This document shows positions 9,456 through 17,930 of a DNA stretch of 64,000 bases, piece after piece. How positions within the stretch are numbered: position 1 is the first letter of the stretch; every line of letters begins with the position of its first letter. Source of the DNA: Endobugula sp965214375 (lineage in GTDB: Bacteria; Pseudomonadota; Gammaproteobacteria; Pseudomonadales; Cellvibrionaceae). The notes under the pieces are model-generated. The model saw only the letters and a program-made list of their open reading frames with translations, was not told the origin of the DNA and searched no databases. Made by a program: the position numbers and the translations under genes. The stretch covers positions 1,798,001 to 1,862,000 of the forward strand of contig OZ243947.1 of assembly GCA_965214375.1 (NCBI GenBank), written 5' to 3'.

Positions 9456-10590
9456 ATTTATTTCCTCTATTCATCATGTTAATGAGGATGCATGGAATCT
9501 ACTTTGTCCTGATCAATCACCTTTTATTCAACATGCGTTTTTTGCCTGTTTGGAAGACAGTGGCAGCACCTCAAAAGCAACCGGCTGGCAACCACATCAT
9601 TTATTAATAAAGGAAGATGCAACACTCGTTGCCGCAGTACCCTTGTTTATCAAGTCACATTCTTACGGCGAATATATGTTTGATTGGGCGTGGGCTCAGG
9701 CATATCATCAACACGGCATTGAATATTACCCCAAGCTACTGAATGCCCTACCTTTTACCCCAGCAACAGATAAACGTTGGCTATTAAACAATGATAATGA
9801 TGAATCACTACTGTCATTTATCAGCAATACAATCATTAATGAAAGCCTACGCTTACAATGCTCTTCGTGTCATTGTTTATTCCCTAACAAAGATCAATCT
9901 AACCAGTTAAAAAGATTATCGTGGTTACAGCGTACTGGCTATCAATACCACTGGTTTAATGAAAATTACACTGACTTTTCTCACTTCATTGAGCACATGT
10001 CATCGCGAAAAAGAAAAAATATCATCAAAGAAAGAGAAAAGATAACAGCACAAGAAATCACTATTGTTGTAAAAGAGGGTCATCAAATTTCTAACAATGA
10101 CTGGCAATTATTTTATCACTTTTACCAAGACACTTATTTAAAACGTAGCGGTCATACCGGCTATTTATCATTAGATTTTTTTCTGAAAATAGGCAAAAGC
10201 ATGACCGATGCTATCGTTATGATTCAAGCAGAAAAAATATCAGGAGAATCAAAAAACACGATTGCTGCCGCCTTATTCTTTAAGAATACTACGACACTCT
10301 ATGGCCGCTATTGGGGTTGTCATCAAGATTATGATTCTCTACATTTTGAACTTTGTTACTATCAGGGTATTGAATATGCTACTACATATAATATGAAAAA
10401 ATTTGATGCTGGCGCTCAGGGTGAACATAAAATAAAACGCGGCTTCAAACCTGTAAAGACTTGGTCAAATCACTGGATACATCACCAAGCCTTCAGCGAT
10501 GCAATTAAAACATTTATCACCGCCGAAAGTGAAGATGTCGAAGCACATATCTTAGCCGCAAAAAAATTATTACCCTTTAAAAAAATTTAA
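9442..10590 (+). CDS. GNAT-family protein of the COG3146 (PemB/FemAB-like) type
   Basis: Cytoplasmic protein of 382 aa related to the family called peptidoglycan biosynthesis or GNAT acyltransferase-like (COG3146). The start ATG at 9442 overlaps the end of phoR; an earlier in-frame ATG would lie deep inside phoR. Recognisable stretches are PFIQHAFFACLEDSGS near the N-terminus, the basic SSRKRKNIIKEREK in the middle, and GRYWGC...LHFELCYYQGIEYA followed by FDAGAQGEHKIKRGF near the end, which are hallmarks of the family. The substrate is unknown. Overlap suggests co-transcription with phoBR. Confidence 0.8.
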   Translation: MKTAEFISSIHHVNEDAWNLLCPDQSPFIQHAFFACLEDSGSTSKATGWQPHHLLIKEDATLVAAVPLFIKSHSYGEYMFDWAWAQAYHQHGIEYYPKLLNALPFTPATDKRWLLNNDNDESLLSFISNTIINESLRLQCSSCHCLFPNKDQSNQLKRLSWLQRTGYQYHWFNENYTDFSHFIEHMSSRKRKNIIKEREKITAQEITIVVKEGHQISNNDWQLFYHFYQDTYLKRSGHTGYLSLDFFLKIGKSMTDAIVMIQAEKISGESKNTIAAALFFKNTTTLYGRYWGCHQDYDSLHFELCYYQGIEYATTYNMKKFDAGAQGEHKIKRGFKPVKTWSNHWIHHQAFSDAIKTFITAESEDVEAHILAAKKLLPFKKI

Positions 10591-10611
10591 AATCTCTTAC
10601 CCTACCAAACA

Positions 10612-10692
10612 CCGTTCCCGCGGCATACGACCGCCAAGGACGGCGGGAGTGCAGAAAATGCAGGAGCAATTTTCTGCCCATACATCCCTGGA
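10612..10692. repeat. Intergenic hairpin repeat element
   Basis: A compact block contains CCGCC/GGCGG and then GCAGAAAAT (10651-10659) paired with ATTTTCTGC (10669-10677), ending in TACATCCCTGGAC. Its layout resembles, from memory, a short dispersed intergenic repeat common in marine gammaproteobacterial genomes. Only one copy is present here, so its repeat status rests on recall and needs a genome search. Confidence 0.45.
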
Positions 10693-10695
10693 CAT

Positions 10696-10732
10696 AAAAA
10701 ACGGCTCAACTGTCTTTCAACATTTGAGCCGT
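10696..10732 (-). terminator. Terminator of pstS
   Basis: ACGGCTCAA (10701-10709) pairs with TTGAGCCGT (10724-10732); on the minus strand the stem is followed by six Ts. It lies 66 nt beyond the pstS stop codon. Confidence 0.75.
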
Positions 10733-10798
10733 CTTAATATTTTCATTGTCCTTTTAAAACACGATTAATCCATTATCCTTGTGTTAAATTTTTTGGTC

Positions 10799-11848
10799 TT
10801 ATTTGAAGTCAGCTTCTGTCAACGCAACCATATCCTTCGCTGCTTTACCATACTTAGCACGCAAGTCGTCAGACAAAGGAATCATGCCACGCTCAGCCAG
10901 GTAACCGTCCGGACCCCAAGTGCTTTCTTTAGTGAACTCAGCAGCGTACTCTGAGATACCAGGAACAACACCGACGTGGTTTTTCTTGATGTAGAAGTAA
11001 AGAGGACGAGAGATTGGGTAGCTCTTATCCGCAATAGTTTCGAACGTTGGTGCATTACTTTCCACTAAAGAACCTTGAACTTTAGACGCATTCTCTTCCA
11101 AGAAACTGAAGCCGAACACACCTAGAGCTGTTGGGTTTTTCGTTAATTTTTGGATGATCAAGTTGTCGTTTTCACCCGACTCGATGTACGCACCATCTTC
11201 ACGAATCGTGTGGCAAATACCTTTGTACGCTTTCTTGTCTTTTTTCTTCATTGACTTGATCCAGCCAAACTTCTTACAACCACCTTCCATCGCTAACTCA
11301 GCGAACGCGTCACGAGTACCTGATGTTGGAGGAGGACCGAAAACTTCGATTTTGATGTTTGGAAGTGCTGGGTTTACATCTTTCCAAGTGTTGTAAGGAT
11401 TAGCAACTAGCTTCTCGGAACCATCTTGTGCAGGAACATTTTTCGCTAATGCCAGGAAGATATCCTTACGAGTTAACGACAATTGCTTTGAGGCTTTTGA
11501 GTTCGCGATAGCAATGCCATCAAAACCGATCAACACTTCAACGACTTTCACGCCGTTAGCCGTACATTTCTTGAACTCAGAGAGTTTCATACGACGGGAA
11601 GCATTAGTGACGTCAGGATGAGAAGTACCATTACCTGAACAGAATAACTTGGCACCACCACCTGAACCCGTTGATTCAATGGTGGGAGTCTTGAATTTAG
11701 TTGTTTTACCGAATTTTTCGGCGACAACTGTCGCAAAAGGATAAACCGTAGAAGAACCTACGATACTGATATTGTCACGAGCAGATGCGGTGATACTGGT
11801 TACAGACAGCGCAGCTGCAGCAACGATAGCAAGTTTTAATGATTTCAC
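10799..11848 (-). CDS. pstS: Periplasmic phosphate-binding protein PstS
   Basis: Phosphate-binding component of the high-affinity Pst ABC transporter. GTG at 11848 is chosen as start because GGAGG (11858-11854 on the minus strand) lies 5 nt upstream and the encoded protein then begins directly with a signal peptide ending TASA. The mature protein starts with ISIVGSSTVYPF; the ligand loops include ESTGSGGGAKLFC and PPPTSGTRDAF, both characteristic of PstS. Length 349 aa is normal. It has its own Pho-box promoter and terminator and is separated from pstCAB by six unrelated genes (plus phoU), so it is an independent transcription unit. Confidence 0.95.
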   Translation of the reverse strand: MKSLKLAIVAAAALSVTSITASARDNISIVGSSTVYPFATVVAEKFGKTTKFKTPTIESTGSGGGAKLFCSGNGTSHPDVTNASRRMKLSEFKKCTANGVKVVEVLIGFDGIAIANSKASKQLSLTRKDIFLALAKNVPAQDGSEKLVANPYNTWKDVNPALPNIKIEVFGPPPTSGTRDAFAELAMEGGCKKFGWIKSMKKKDKKAYKGICHTIREDGAYIESGENDNLIIQKLTKNPTALGVFGFSFLEENASKVQGSLVESNAPTFETIADKSYPISRPLYFYIKKNHVGVVPGISEYAAEFTKESTWGPDGYLAERGMIPLSDDLRAKYGKAAKDMVALTEADFK

Positions 11849-11902
11849 ATTGGCCTCCAACGAGAATAGATACATTATGGTTAATAAATTACTCTGGCGC
11901 TC

Positions 11903-11936
11903 ATCATAGGGATGCAAGATGACAGTTATATGACAT
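11903..11936 (-). promoter_or_regulatory. Pho-box promoter of pstS
   Basis: On the minus strand ATGTCATATAACTGTCAT (11936-11919) is a near-perfect Pho box; TATGAT (11908-11903), a good -10, follows after 10 nt. A further TGACAT half-site lies just upstream. This is the standard PhoB class II layout, where the Pho box replaces the -35 element. Confidence 0.85.
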
Positions 11937-12021
11937 TTATGTCATTTTGATGATTTTTACGTCTACTCCAGACTTTACAGTTCCCTCTTAGCGCTCTATT
12001 ATCGCAGATCATTTAAACACC

Positions 12022-12291
12022 ATGGATATAGTAGTGAAAAAAGCTGTTATTCTTTCAATGCTCGCTATTGCTGTTATGTTATCAGCCTGTAGTAGCAAAC
12101 CTGCAAAAAATGCTGACACGACGGCTAAAACGGCTGAAGACCAGGTGCCACAATACGATACAGAAAAACCTACCAGTTTTGCAGAGTACAAAGAGTGGCG
12201 CAAAAAGAACGACCCTGCCAGCGAGGCTTATGCAGAATATAAGGAGTGGGAAACTAACTATCGCCGCTGGAAAACGCTTCAGGAACAATAA
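12022..12291 (+). CDS. Small lipoprotein with EYKEW motif
   Basis: Predicted lipoprotein of 89 aa. A signal peptide ends in the lipobox LSAC (Cys23), followed by a Lys/Ala/Thr-rich linker. The C-terminal half repeats a motif: FAEYKEWRKKNDP and YAEYKEWETNYRRWK. A GTG at 12034 would start directly with MKKAV and is an alternative start. The second lipoprotein of the region, at 19517-19903, has the related pattern DEYEEYKNWRAFQDYRR, suggesting one family flanking the pst locus. Function unknown; the charged helical tail suggests a periplasmic coiled segment. Confidence 0.75.
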   Translation: MDIVVKKAVILSMLAIAVMLSACSSKPAKNADTTAKTAEDQVPQYDTEKPTSFAEYKEWRKKNDPASEAYAEYKEWETNYRRWKTLQEQ

Positions 12292-12339
12292 TTTACGTTC
12301 TGCAGGCCTTTATTTCCCTACGGCCTGTTCATCTCTGGG

Positions 12340-13110
12340 CTACTCATCTCTAGTAAATACCCACTCATTTCCTTTGGATAAATCGGCATTGTAGCTGTAG
12401 CCGTCAACATTGAAACGCTTGAGCTTTTTAGGGTCGGCAATTTGCTTCTTAATGATATAAGCCGCCATTAATCCACGTGCCTTCTTGGCAAAGAAGCTGA
12501 TAATCTTATATTGACCATTTTTCTTGTCTTTAAAAACCGGGGTAATAATCTCGGCATTCAAATGCGCTTTATTCACCGACTTAAAATACTCATTAGATGC
12601 CAGATTAATTAACACATCACTTTTATTCTTTTTAATTTGTGTATTCAACTCATCCGTGATTTTATTTCCCCAAAACTGATACAGATCCTTACCACGGCTA
12701 TTTTCAAACTTGGTGCCCATTTCGAGACGATAGGCCTGCATTAAATCCAAAGGGCGCAAGAGGCCATAAAGGCCCGACAAAATACGCAAATGCTGCTGTG
12801 CAAACTGTAACTCATCATTACCTAGCGACTCTGCATCCAAACCCACATACACATCGCCTTTAAAGGCAAACACCGCCTGCTTAGCATTCTCTAAACTAAA
12901 TGGCTGCTGCCACTGCTGATAACGGTCATAATTCAAGGTGCCCAGCGCATCACTGATACCCATCAATGAAGAAACTTCTTGCGGCGCCAGCTTGCGCAAG
13001 TCCATAATCAGCAACTCGGCATCATTCAATAATGTTGCCTGTGTTTTCTTTTTAACCGGAGGGGGCGTTTCAATATCCAGCTTTTTAGCTGGAGAAATAA
13101 CCATCAACAT
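12340..13110 (-). CDS. yaaA: Peroxide stress protein YaaA (UPF0246)
   Basis: Cytoplasmic protein of 256 aa, the usual family length. YaaA lowers intracellular free iron and protects DNA during peroxide stress in E. coli. Signature stretches are VISPAKKLD at the N-terminus, AVFAFKGDVYVGLDA, HLRILSGLYGLLRPLD, NLASNEYFKSV and FFAKKARGLMAAYIIK near the end. The second Met (codon 3) is an alternative start. It is followed in the same direction, upstream, by a DUF4265-like gene with a 28-nt gap. Confidence 0.93.
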   Translation of the reverse strand: MLMVISPAKKLDIETPPPVKKKTQATLLNDAELLIMDLRKLAPQEVSSLMGISDALGTLNYDRYQQWQQPFSLENAKQAVFAFKGDVYVGLDAESLGNDELQFAQQHLRILSGLYGLLRPLDLMQAYRLEMGTKFENSRGKDLYQFWGNKITDELNTQIKKNKSDVLINLASNEYFKSVNKAHLNAEIITPVFKDKKNGQYKIISFFAKKARGLMAAYIIKKQIADPKKLKRFNVDGYSYNADLSKGNEWVFTRDE

Positions 13111-13138
13111 AAGTAAATACCATCACGATAGGACATTG

Positions 13139-13618
13139 TTATTTTTCGTTTAAAATCTCTTTCCACCAATTCAATGGTGTGACCCCATCGACCGGGTCAT
13201 AGACGTTGCCATATACCCATACGGCCTGTTCTTGGGTAATATGCTTATTGAGTGTTGCTTCAATCTCTGTAAAACCACAACTGACATGGATACTGTAAAC
13301 CAACATCCTATCCGTTTCATGATCAAGCTCACCCCCAAGTTTTTCCAATGCAGGCGTCATGTTTTCTGCAATCTTCTGCAGTCCTGCCTTTGCAAAAACC
13401 CGAATACACAGATTGCCGCTATGTTGTTTGATCACAAATTCATGTGTACCGGCTTCTAACTGAATAATATCGCCACTGGCAAGCCCACGAATAAATGCAG
13501 GAGATTTTACCAATTGCAAACTGTCATCTTCCTGTTGGCGAACCTGTAACCGCTCAACAACAGATTGACCGTTAGGGTCTTTTCCCGCATAAAGTTCGAT
13601 AATTTGTAACGCTGCCAT
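13139..13618 (-). CDS. DUF4265-like protein
   Basis: Soluble 159-aa protein of unknown function. The pattern KSPAFIRGLASGDIIQL followed by SGNLCIRVFA and then SIHVSCGF fits the DUF4265 family as I remember it. No membrane segment or signal peptide. Its start is only 71 nt from that of the divergent M48 protease gene, and it probably forms a unit with yaaA. The family assignment is moderate. Confidence 0.65.
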   Translation of the reverse strand: MAALQIIELYAGKDPNGQSVVERLQVRQQEDDSLQLVKSPAFIRGLASGDIIQLEAGTHEFVIKQHSGNLCIRVFAKAGLQKIAENMTPALEKLGGELDHETDRMLVYSIHVSCGFTEIEATLNKHITQEQAVWVYGNVYDPVDGVTPLNWWKEILNEK

Positions 13619-13689
13619 ATTTTATGAAAACTCACTTGTCAAAATTAAGGTCTATAGGCATTATTATACGGGTTTACGGGAGGTTCACT

Positions 13690-14949
13690 ATGCGTATTTT
13701 ATTGATAGGAATACTTTTATTGTCACTAGTGTTAAGTGGCTGCGGTATTAACCCGGTTACGGGAAAGTCACAGTTTACTCTGATGGGCCTCGAGCAGGAA
13801 ATTGCTATTGGTAAACAGCAATTCGCACCTAGCCAACAGTCACAAGGCGGCTCTTATGTCGTTGACAAGAATCTAAATGCATATGTCAATCGAATAGGAC
13901 AATCACTAGCAAAACACAGCGCCCTACCCGACCTACCTTATGAATTTGTCGTGCTCAATAACGATGTTCCCAATGCATGGGCTCTACCGGGTGGAAAAAT
14001 CGCGATTAATCGTGGTCTGTTAACCTTAATAAAAGATGAGGCTCAAATCGCCTCTGTATTAGCGCATGAAATTGTCCACGCGGCTGCTCGACATGGTGCA
14101 GAACACCACGCTTCTGGAACCGGCATTCAATTACTGGGCGCCATTTTACAATCACAAACGGATAACACGCTGCTAAAACAAGGAACTGCATTAGGTGGTG
14201 GTGCATTACACGCACATTATGGTCGCGACAATGAGTTGGAGGCAGATTATTACAGTCTGGATTATATGGTTGCAGAAGGTTACGACCCACAAGCCGCCGT
14301 TGAGTTACAAGAATTATTCGTCAACTTGTCTAAAGATAATAAGCAACGCGGCCTACTGAGCCAATTATTTGCCACCCACCCACCCTCCGCTGAGCGAGCC
14401 AAAAAAAATCAAGCGCGCGCCAATGAACTAGGCGGCAAAGGCAAACGTAATAAAGCCGCGTATCAAAATGCCATCAAACAGATTGTAAAAGATCAAGACG
14501 CCTATGATCTTCATTCATACGCAGTAGAATCCGCCGGCAAGAAAGAATGGGATAAGTCACTTTCGCTGACAAATCAGGCGATAAGAAAACAGCCTCGTGA
14601 GGCACGCTTTCACATCACTAAAGGCCTTATACTCAATGAAATCGATAAAAACAAAGAGGCAATTTCTGCCTTTAACCGCGCCGTTAAATTAGAGCCCACA
14701 TACTTTGCCGGTTTCTTTCACCGTGCGTTGACACACAATGAACTCAAAAATTATAACGCTGCCCAAAAAGACTTTATTTCCAGCAATAGATTGTTGGAAA
14801 CAGGGGTTGCCAATTATTATCTGGGTGAAATTGCCCTGCAAAATAACAATCGTTTGAATGCCGTCAACTATTATCGCCGTGCGGCACAATCAGGGGGGGA
14901 TGCTGGTAAAGCGGCCACCAGCCGCTTAAGACAACTGGGTGCCGGATAA
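13690..14949 (+). CDS. M48-family metalloprotease lipoprotein with TPR repeats (BepA-like)
   Basis: Predicted periplasmic zinc protease of about 419 aa, similar in design to BepA/YfgC, which assists outer-membrane assembly. ATG 13690 is preferred over an upstream one because GGGAGG lies about 6 nt before it and the product begins with a lipoprotein signal ending LSGC. The protease domain has ALPGGKIAINRGLL, the zinc motif HEIVH and a later ELEADYYSLDYM supplying the third ligand. From about residue 285, helices follow a TPR pattern (SLTNQAIRKQPREARFHITK, AISAFNRAVKLEPTYFAGFF). It is convergent with phoU, 11 nt apart. Confidence 0.92.
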   Translation: MRILLIGILLLSLVLSGCGINPVTGKSQFTLMGLEQEIAIGKQQFAPSQQSQGGSYVVDKNLNAYVNRIGQSLAKHSALPDLPYEFVVLNNDVPNAWALPGGKIAINRGLLTLIKDEAQIASVLAHEIVHAAARHGAEHHASGTGIQLLGAILQSQTDNTLLKQGTALGGGALHAHYGRDNELEADYYSLDYMVAEGYDPQAAVELQELFVNLSKDNKQRGLLSQLFATHPPSAERAKKNQARANELGGKGKRNKAAYQNAIKQIVKDQDAYDLHSYAVESAGKKEWDKSLSLTNQAIRKQPREARFHITKGLILNEIDKNKEAISAFNRAVKLEPTYFAGFFHRALTHNELKNYNAAQKDFISSNRLLETGVANYYLGEIALQNNNRLNAVNYYRRAAQSGGDAGKAATSRLRQLGAG

Positions 14950-14960
14950 ATACCAAGGCA

Positions 14961-15677
14961 TTAGTCTTGTTGAACTTCTTTGGCAATTTCGTCCGCTGAT
15001 TTATGGCGGACATCCAAACCTTTAACAAGGTAGATAATTTGCTCGGAAATGTTGCCTGCATGATCTCCAATACGTTCCAGTGCACGCAATGACCAGATCA
15101 CATTCATAGAGCGGCTGATGTTACGCGGATCTTCCATCATGTACGTAATCAACTCACGCATAGCCGTATCGTATTCACGATCAATCTCACGATCTTTATT
15201 CACTACTTCCAACGCCATATCAACATCGTAACGCGCAAACGCGGTTAAGGTGTTGTTAACCAATTGTTGCACATGGCGCCCCAAGTTGCGCAATTCACCA
15301 AAACCTTCTGGAAGATCATCAATTTCGGCAATTTCCAGTGCCATTTTAGCGATTTTGTTCGCTTCATCACCGATGCGCTCAAGGTCACGTGTTGATTTTG
15401 AAATGGCCATTACCAAACGTAAATCTGACGCTGTCGGCTGTCGACGCGCAATAATTTGTGTGCATAGCTCATCAATCGCCATTTCTCTGCGATCAACATC
15501 CTTCTCCGTCGTTAATACGGTTTGCGCAAGCTCAGTATCTATCGTCGTGACGGCACGCACCGCCAATAGAATTTGCTGCTCAACAACACCGCCCAACTCC
15601 AAAAACTCATTTTTTAAATCGTCCAAAGCCGTATTGTACTGCTGTGAAATATGCTGGTCGATGTTAAGCTTATCCAT
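14961..15677 (-). CDS. phoU: Phosphate signalling protein PhoU
   Basis: Soluble 238-aa helical protein that links the Pst transporter to PhoR and represses the Pho regulon when phosphate is plentiful. Two PhoU repeats with the acidic metal-binding signatures ERIGDEANKIA and ERIGDHAGNISEQI are visible, and length matches the family. It is the last gene of the pstC-pstA-pstB-phoU unit. Confidence 0.97.
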   Translation of the reverse strand: MDKLNIDQHISQQYNTALDDLKNEFLELGGVVEQQILLAVRAVTTIDTELAQTVLTTEKDVDRREMAIDELCTQIIARRQPTASDLRLVMAISKSTRDLERIGDEANKIAKMALEIAEIDDLPEGFGELRNLGRHVQQLVNNTLTAFARYDVDMALEVVNKDREIDREYDTAMRELITYMMEDPRNISRSMNVIWSLRALERIGDHAGNISEQIIYLVKGLDVRHKSADEIAKEVQQD

Positions 15678-15713
15678 GATAATCTCCGCGCATGTTCGCT
15701 GTTAAACGTTTAA

Positions 15714-16589
15714 TTAACCGAAGCGACCTGTGATATAGGCTTCTGTTAAATCGTGATCGGGGTTGGTAAATACCTTTTCCGTATCATTCACTTCAATCAG
15801 TTTTCCAAGATGGAAATAGGCCGTGCGATTCGACACACGGGCAGCTTGCTGCATCGAATGTGTCACAATAGCAATCGTGTAATTTTGGCTTAATTCGTCT
15901 ATGAGCTCTTCAATTTTAGCCGTTGCAATAGGATCAAGTGCCGAACACGGCTCATCCATTAAGATGACTTCAGGGCTAACGGCAATGGTACGGGCAATAC
16001 ACAAACGCTGCTGCTGCCCGCCAGAAAGGCCCGTTCCGGGCTGATGCAATCGATCTTTTACTTCGTCCCACAAGCCAGCCTTTTGTAAACTGGTCTCAAC
16101 AATGTCATCTAAATCTGTACGACGATCTGCTAAACCATGGATACGAGGGCCATAAGCGACGTTATCATAAATGGACTTCGGAAAGGGGTTAGGCTTTTGA
16201 AAGACCATACCAACACGGGCACGTAGTGGCACAACGTCCATTTTTTTTTCATTAATATCTTGGTCTTCCAGAAAAAAATGGCCTTCAACACGGCAAATAT
16301 CAATGGTGTCATTCATACGATTCAAACAACGCAGAAAGGTTGACTTACCACAACCTGAAGGGCCGATCATGGCAACCACCTCATTAGTGCCAATATCGAG
16401 ACTCACATCAAAAATTGCCTGCTTCTCGCCATAGAACACATTGACGTTACGCATCGACATCTTGGCACTATCACTTAGAGGCTTGCCAACCGTTTCATAA
16501 GCGTAATCACTCTCAGCGGGTATCGTATTTAATTGTTTTTTTTCTGCCACAACTTCACCTGCGGTATCTGCAATTGCACTATCATTCAT
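15714..16589 (-). CDS. pstB: Phosphate ABC transporter ATPase PstB
   Basis: ATPase that powers phosphate import. It contains Walker A GPSGCGKST, signature LSGGQQQR and Walker B VILMDEP, plus the PstB-specific CLNRMND after Walker A. ATG 16589 is favoured because a GGGGA lies 6 nt upstream; an ATG 24 nt earlier is possible. The product has about 40 extra N-terminal residues before the ATPase core (starting near MSMRNVNVFYG), as seen in several marine relatives. It lies between pstA and phoU. Confidence 0.97.
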   Translation of the reverse strand: MNDSAIADTAGEVVAEKKQLNTIPAESDYAYETVGKPLSDSAKMSMRNVNVFYGEKQAIFDVSLDIGTNEVVAMIGPSGCGKSTFLRCLNRMNDTIDICRVEGHFFLEDQDINEKKMDVVPLRARVGMVFQKPNPFPKSIYDNVAYGPRIHGLADRRTDLDDIVETSLQKAGLWDEVKDRLHQPGTGLSGGQQQRLCIARTIAVSPEVILMDEPCSALDPIATAKIEELIDELSQNYTIAIVTHSMQQAARVSNRTAYFHLGKLIEVNDTEKVFTNPDHDLTEAYITGRFG

Positions 16590-16640
16590 GGGATTTCCCC
16601 AATTTTCAATCAAAATTTAACGTTTTTTACTTTTTGGAGA

Positions 16641-17930
16641 TTACCAACGACGCTCAAGACGACGACGCGCCCATACGGCTAACGCATTCATCATGACCAA
16701 AAATATCAATAAAATTAGAATGGCTGCCGAAGCCTTTTCATTAAAGCCCGCATCTGCATTTCTAAACCACTGGAATATCTGCATAGGCAGCGCCGTTGCG
16801 GGGTCAGTTATGCCCCCAGGTATTTCCGGAATAAAGGCCGCCATACCAATCATCAATAACGGCGCACTCTCACCCAAAGCCTGAGCCAGGCCAATAATGG
16901 TGCCTGTTAACATTCCCGGCATTGCCAATGGCAACACATGGTGCAAAGTCACTTGCATTTTGGACGCACCCAACCCATAAGCCGCTTCACGAATGGATGG
17001 CGGCACCGCTTTAATCGCGGCACGGCTGGAAATAATGATAGTTGGCAAGGTCATCAGCGTTAATACAAAACCACCCACTAATGGTGTTGAACGCGGCAAA
17101 CCAAAGAATGCTAGAAAGATAGCCAAACCCAGCAAACCAAAAATTATAGAAGGTACAGCAGCCAGATTATTAATATTCACTTCAATCAGATCGGTGATTC
17201 TGTTTGTGGGTGCGTATTCTTCAAGATACACCGCAGCAGAGACACCGATAGGAAACGATAGCAGCACAGTCACTAACAACAAATAAAAGGAACCCATCAC
17301 CGCACCACGGATACCCGCTTCTTCAGAATGTGCCGAATCACCTGTCTGGAAGAACGCCCAATTAATACGTTTTTGTAATTTACCAGATTCATAGGCTTCG
17401 TGAATCCATTGCAATTGCTGCTCATTGAATTCCTGCTTGCCAGGCTCACCCGCGTCACCTAGACGTTTTAAATAAAAATCGACTTTGTCATCTACTAACG
17501 CCCAAACACTGACCGTTTTACCCAGCAACGCTTCGCCACGGGTTTTAAAGCGCTCTTGCAATAGATAGCCCGGGCCTTCAACCGCTAATAGTTTACGCGC
17601 ACTGCTTTTTTCACGACGGGATGAGGCATTAAAAAATTCATAGGTTGCACGCTTAACAACCCCGGAATAATTTGCTGCTAAAATTTGGTCTGTGTCATTA
17701 ACGTCCGTAATTTCTAGTGTTTCAGCATCTAACACTACTGACATTTCCAGATAATGATAGGTAAAACCCTGTAATCCCTTACCAATAATATTGGTAAAAA
17801 GAAACAGTACACACAAAAGGCCAAAGCCTATGGACAACAGACCATACAAGCGGAAACGTTTTTCGGCACGATAACGTTTACCTAAAGTCTGGTTAACGCG
17901 GTCTATCGTTTTTACAGGTTGATCAGTCAT
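16641..17930 (-). CDS. pstA: Phosphate ABC transporter permease PstA, long form
   Basis: Inner-membrane permease of the Pst system. At 429 aa it is about 130 residues longer than the E. coli protein because a hydrophobic segment (about 27-50) is followed by a hydrophilic, probably periplasmic domain up to about 205. The permease core then has six helices and the EAA-type loop EAAYGLGASKMQVTLHHVLPLA. The last 8 nt of pstC overlap its start, showing translational coupling. Long PstA forms are common in Pseudomonas and relatives. Confidence 0.95.
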   Translation of the reverse strand: MTDQPVKTIDRVNQTLGKRYRAEKRFRLYGLLSIGFGLLCVLFLFTNIIGKGLQGFTYHYLEMSVVLDAETLEITDVNDTDQILAANYSGVVKRATYEFFNASSRREKSSARKLLAVEGPGYLLQERFKTRGEALLGKTVSVWALVDDKVDFYLKRLGDAGEPGKQEFNEQQLQWIHEAYESGKLQKRINWAFFQTGDSAHSEEAGIRGAVMGSFYLLLVTVLLSFPIGVSAAVYLEEYAPTNRITDLIEVNINNLAAVPSIIFGLLGLAIFLAFFGLPRSTPLVGGFVLTLMTLPTIIISSRAAIKAVPPSIREAAYGLGASKMQVTLHHVLPLAMPGMLTGTIIGLAQALGESAPLLMIGMAAFIPEIPGGITDPATALPMQIFQWFRNADAGFNEKASAAILILLIFLVMMNALAVWARRRLERRW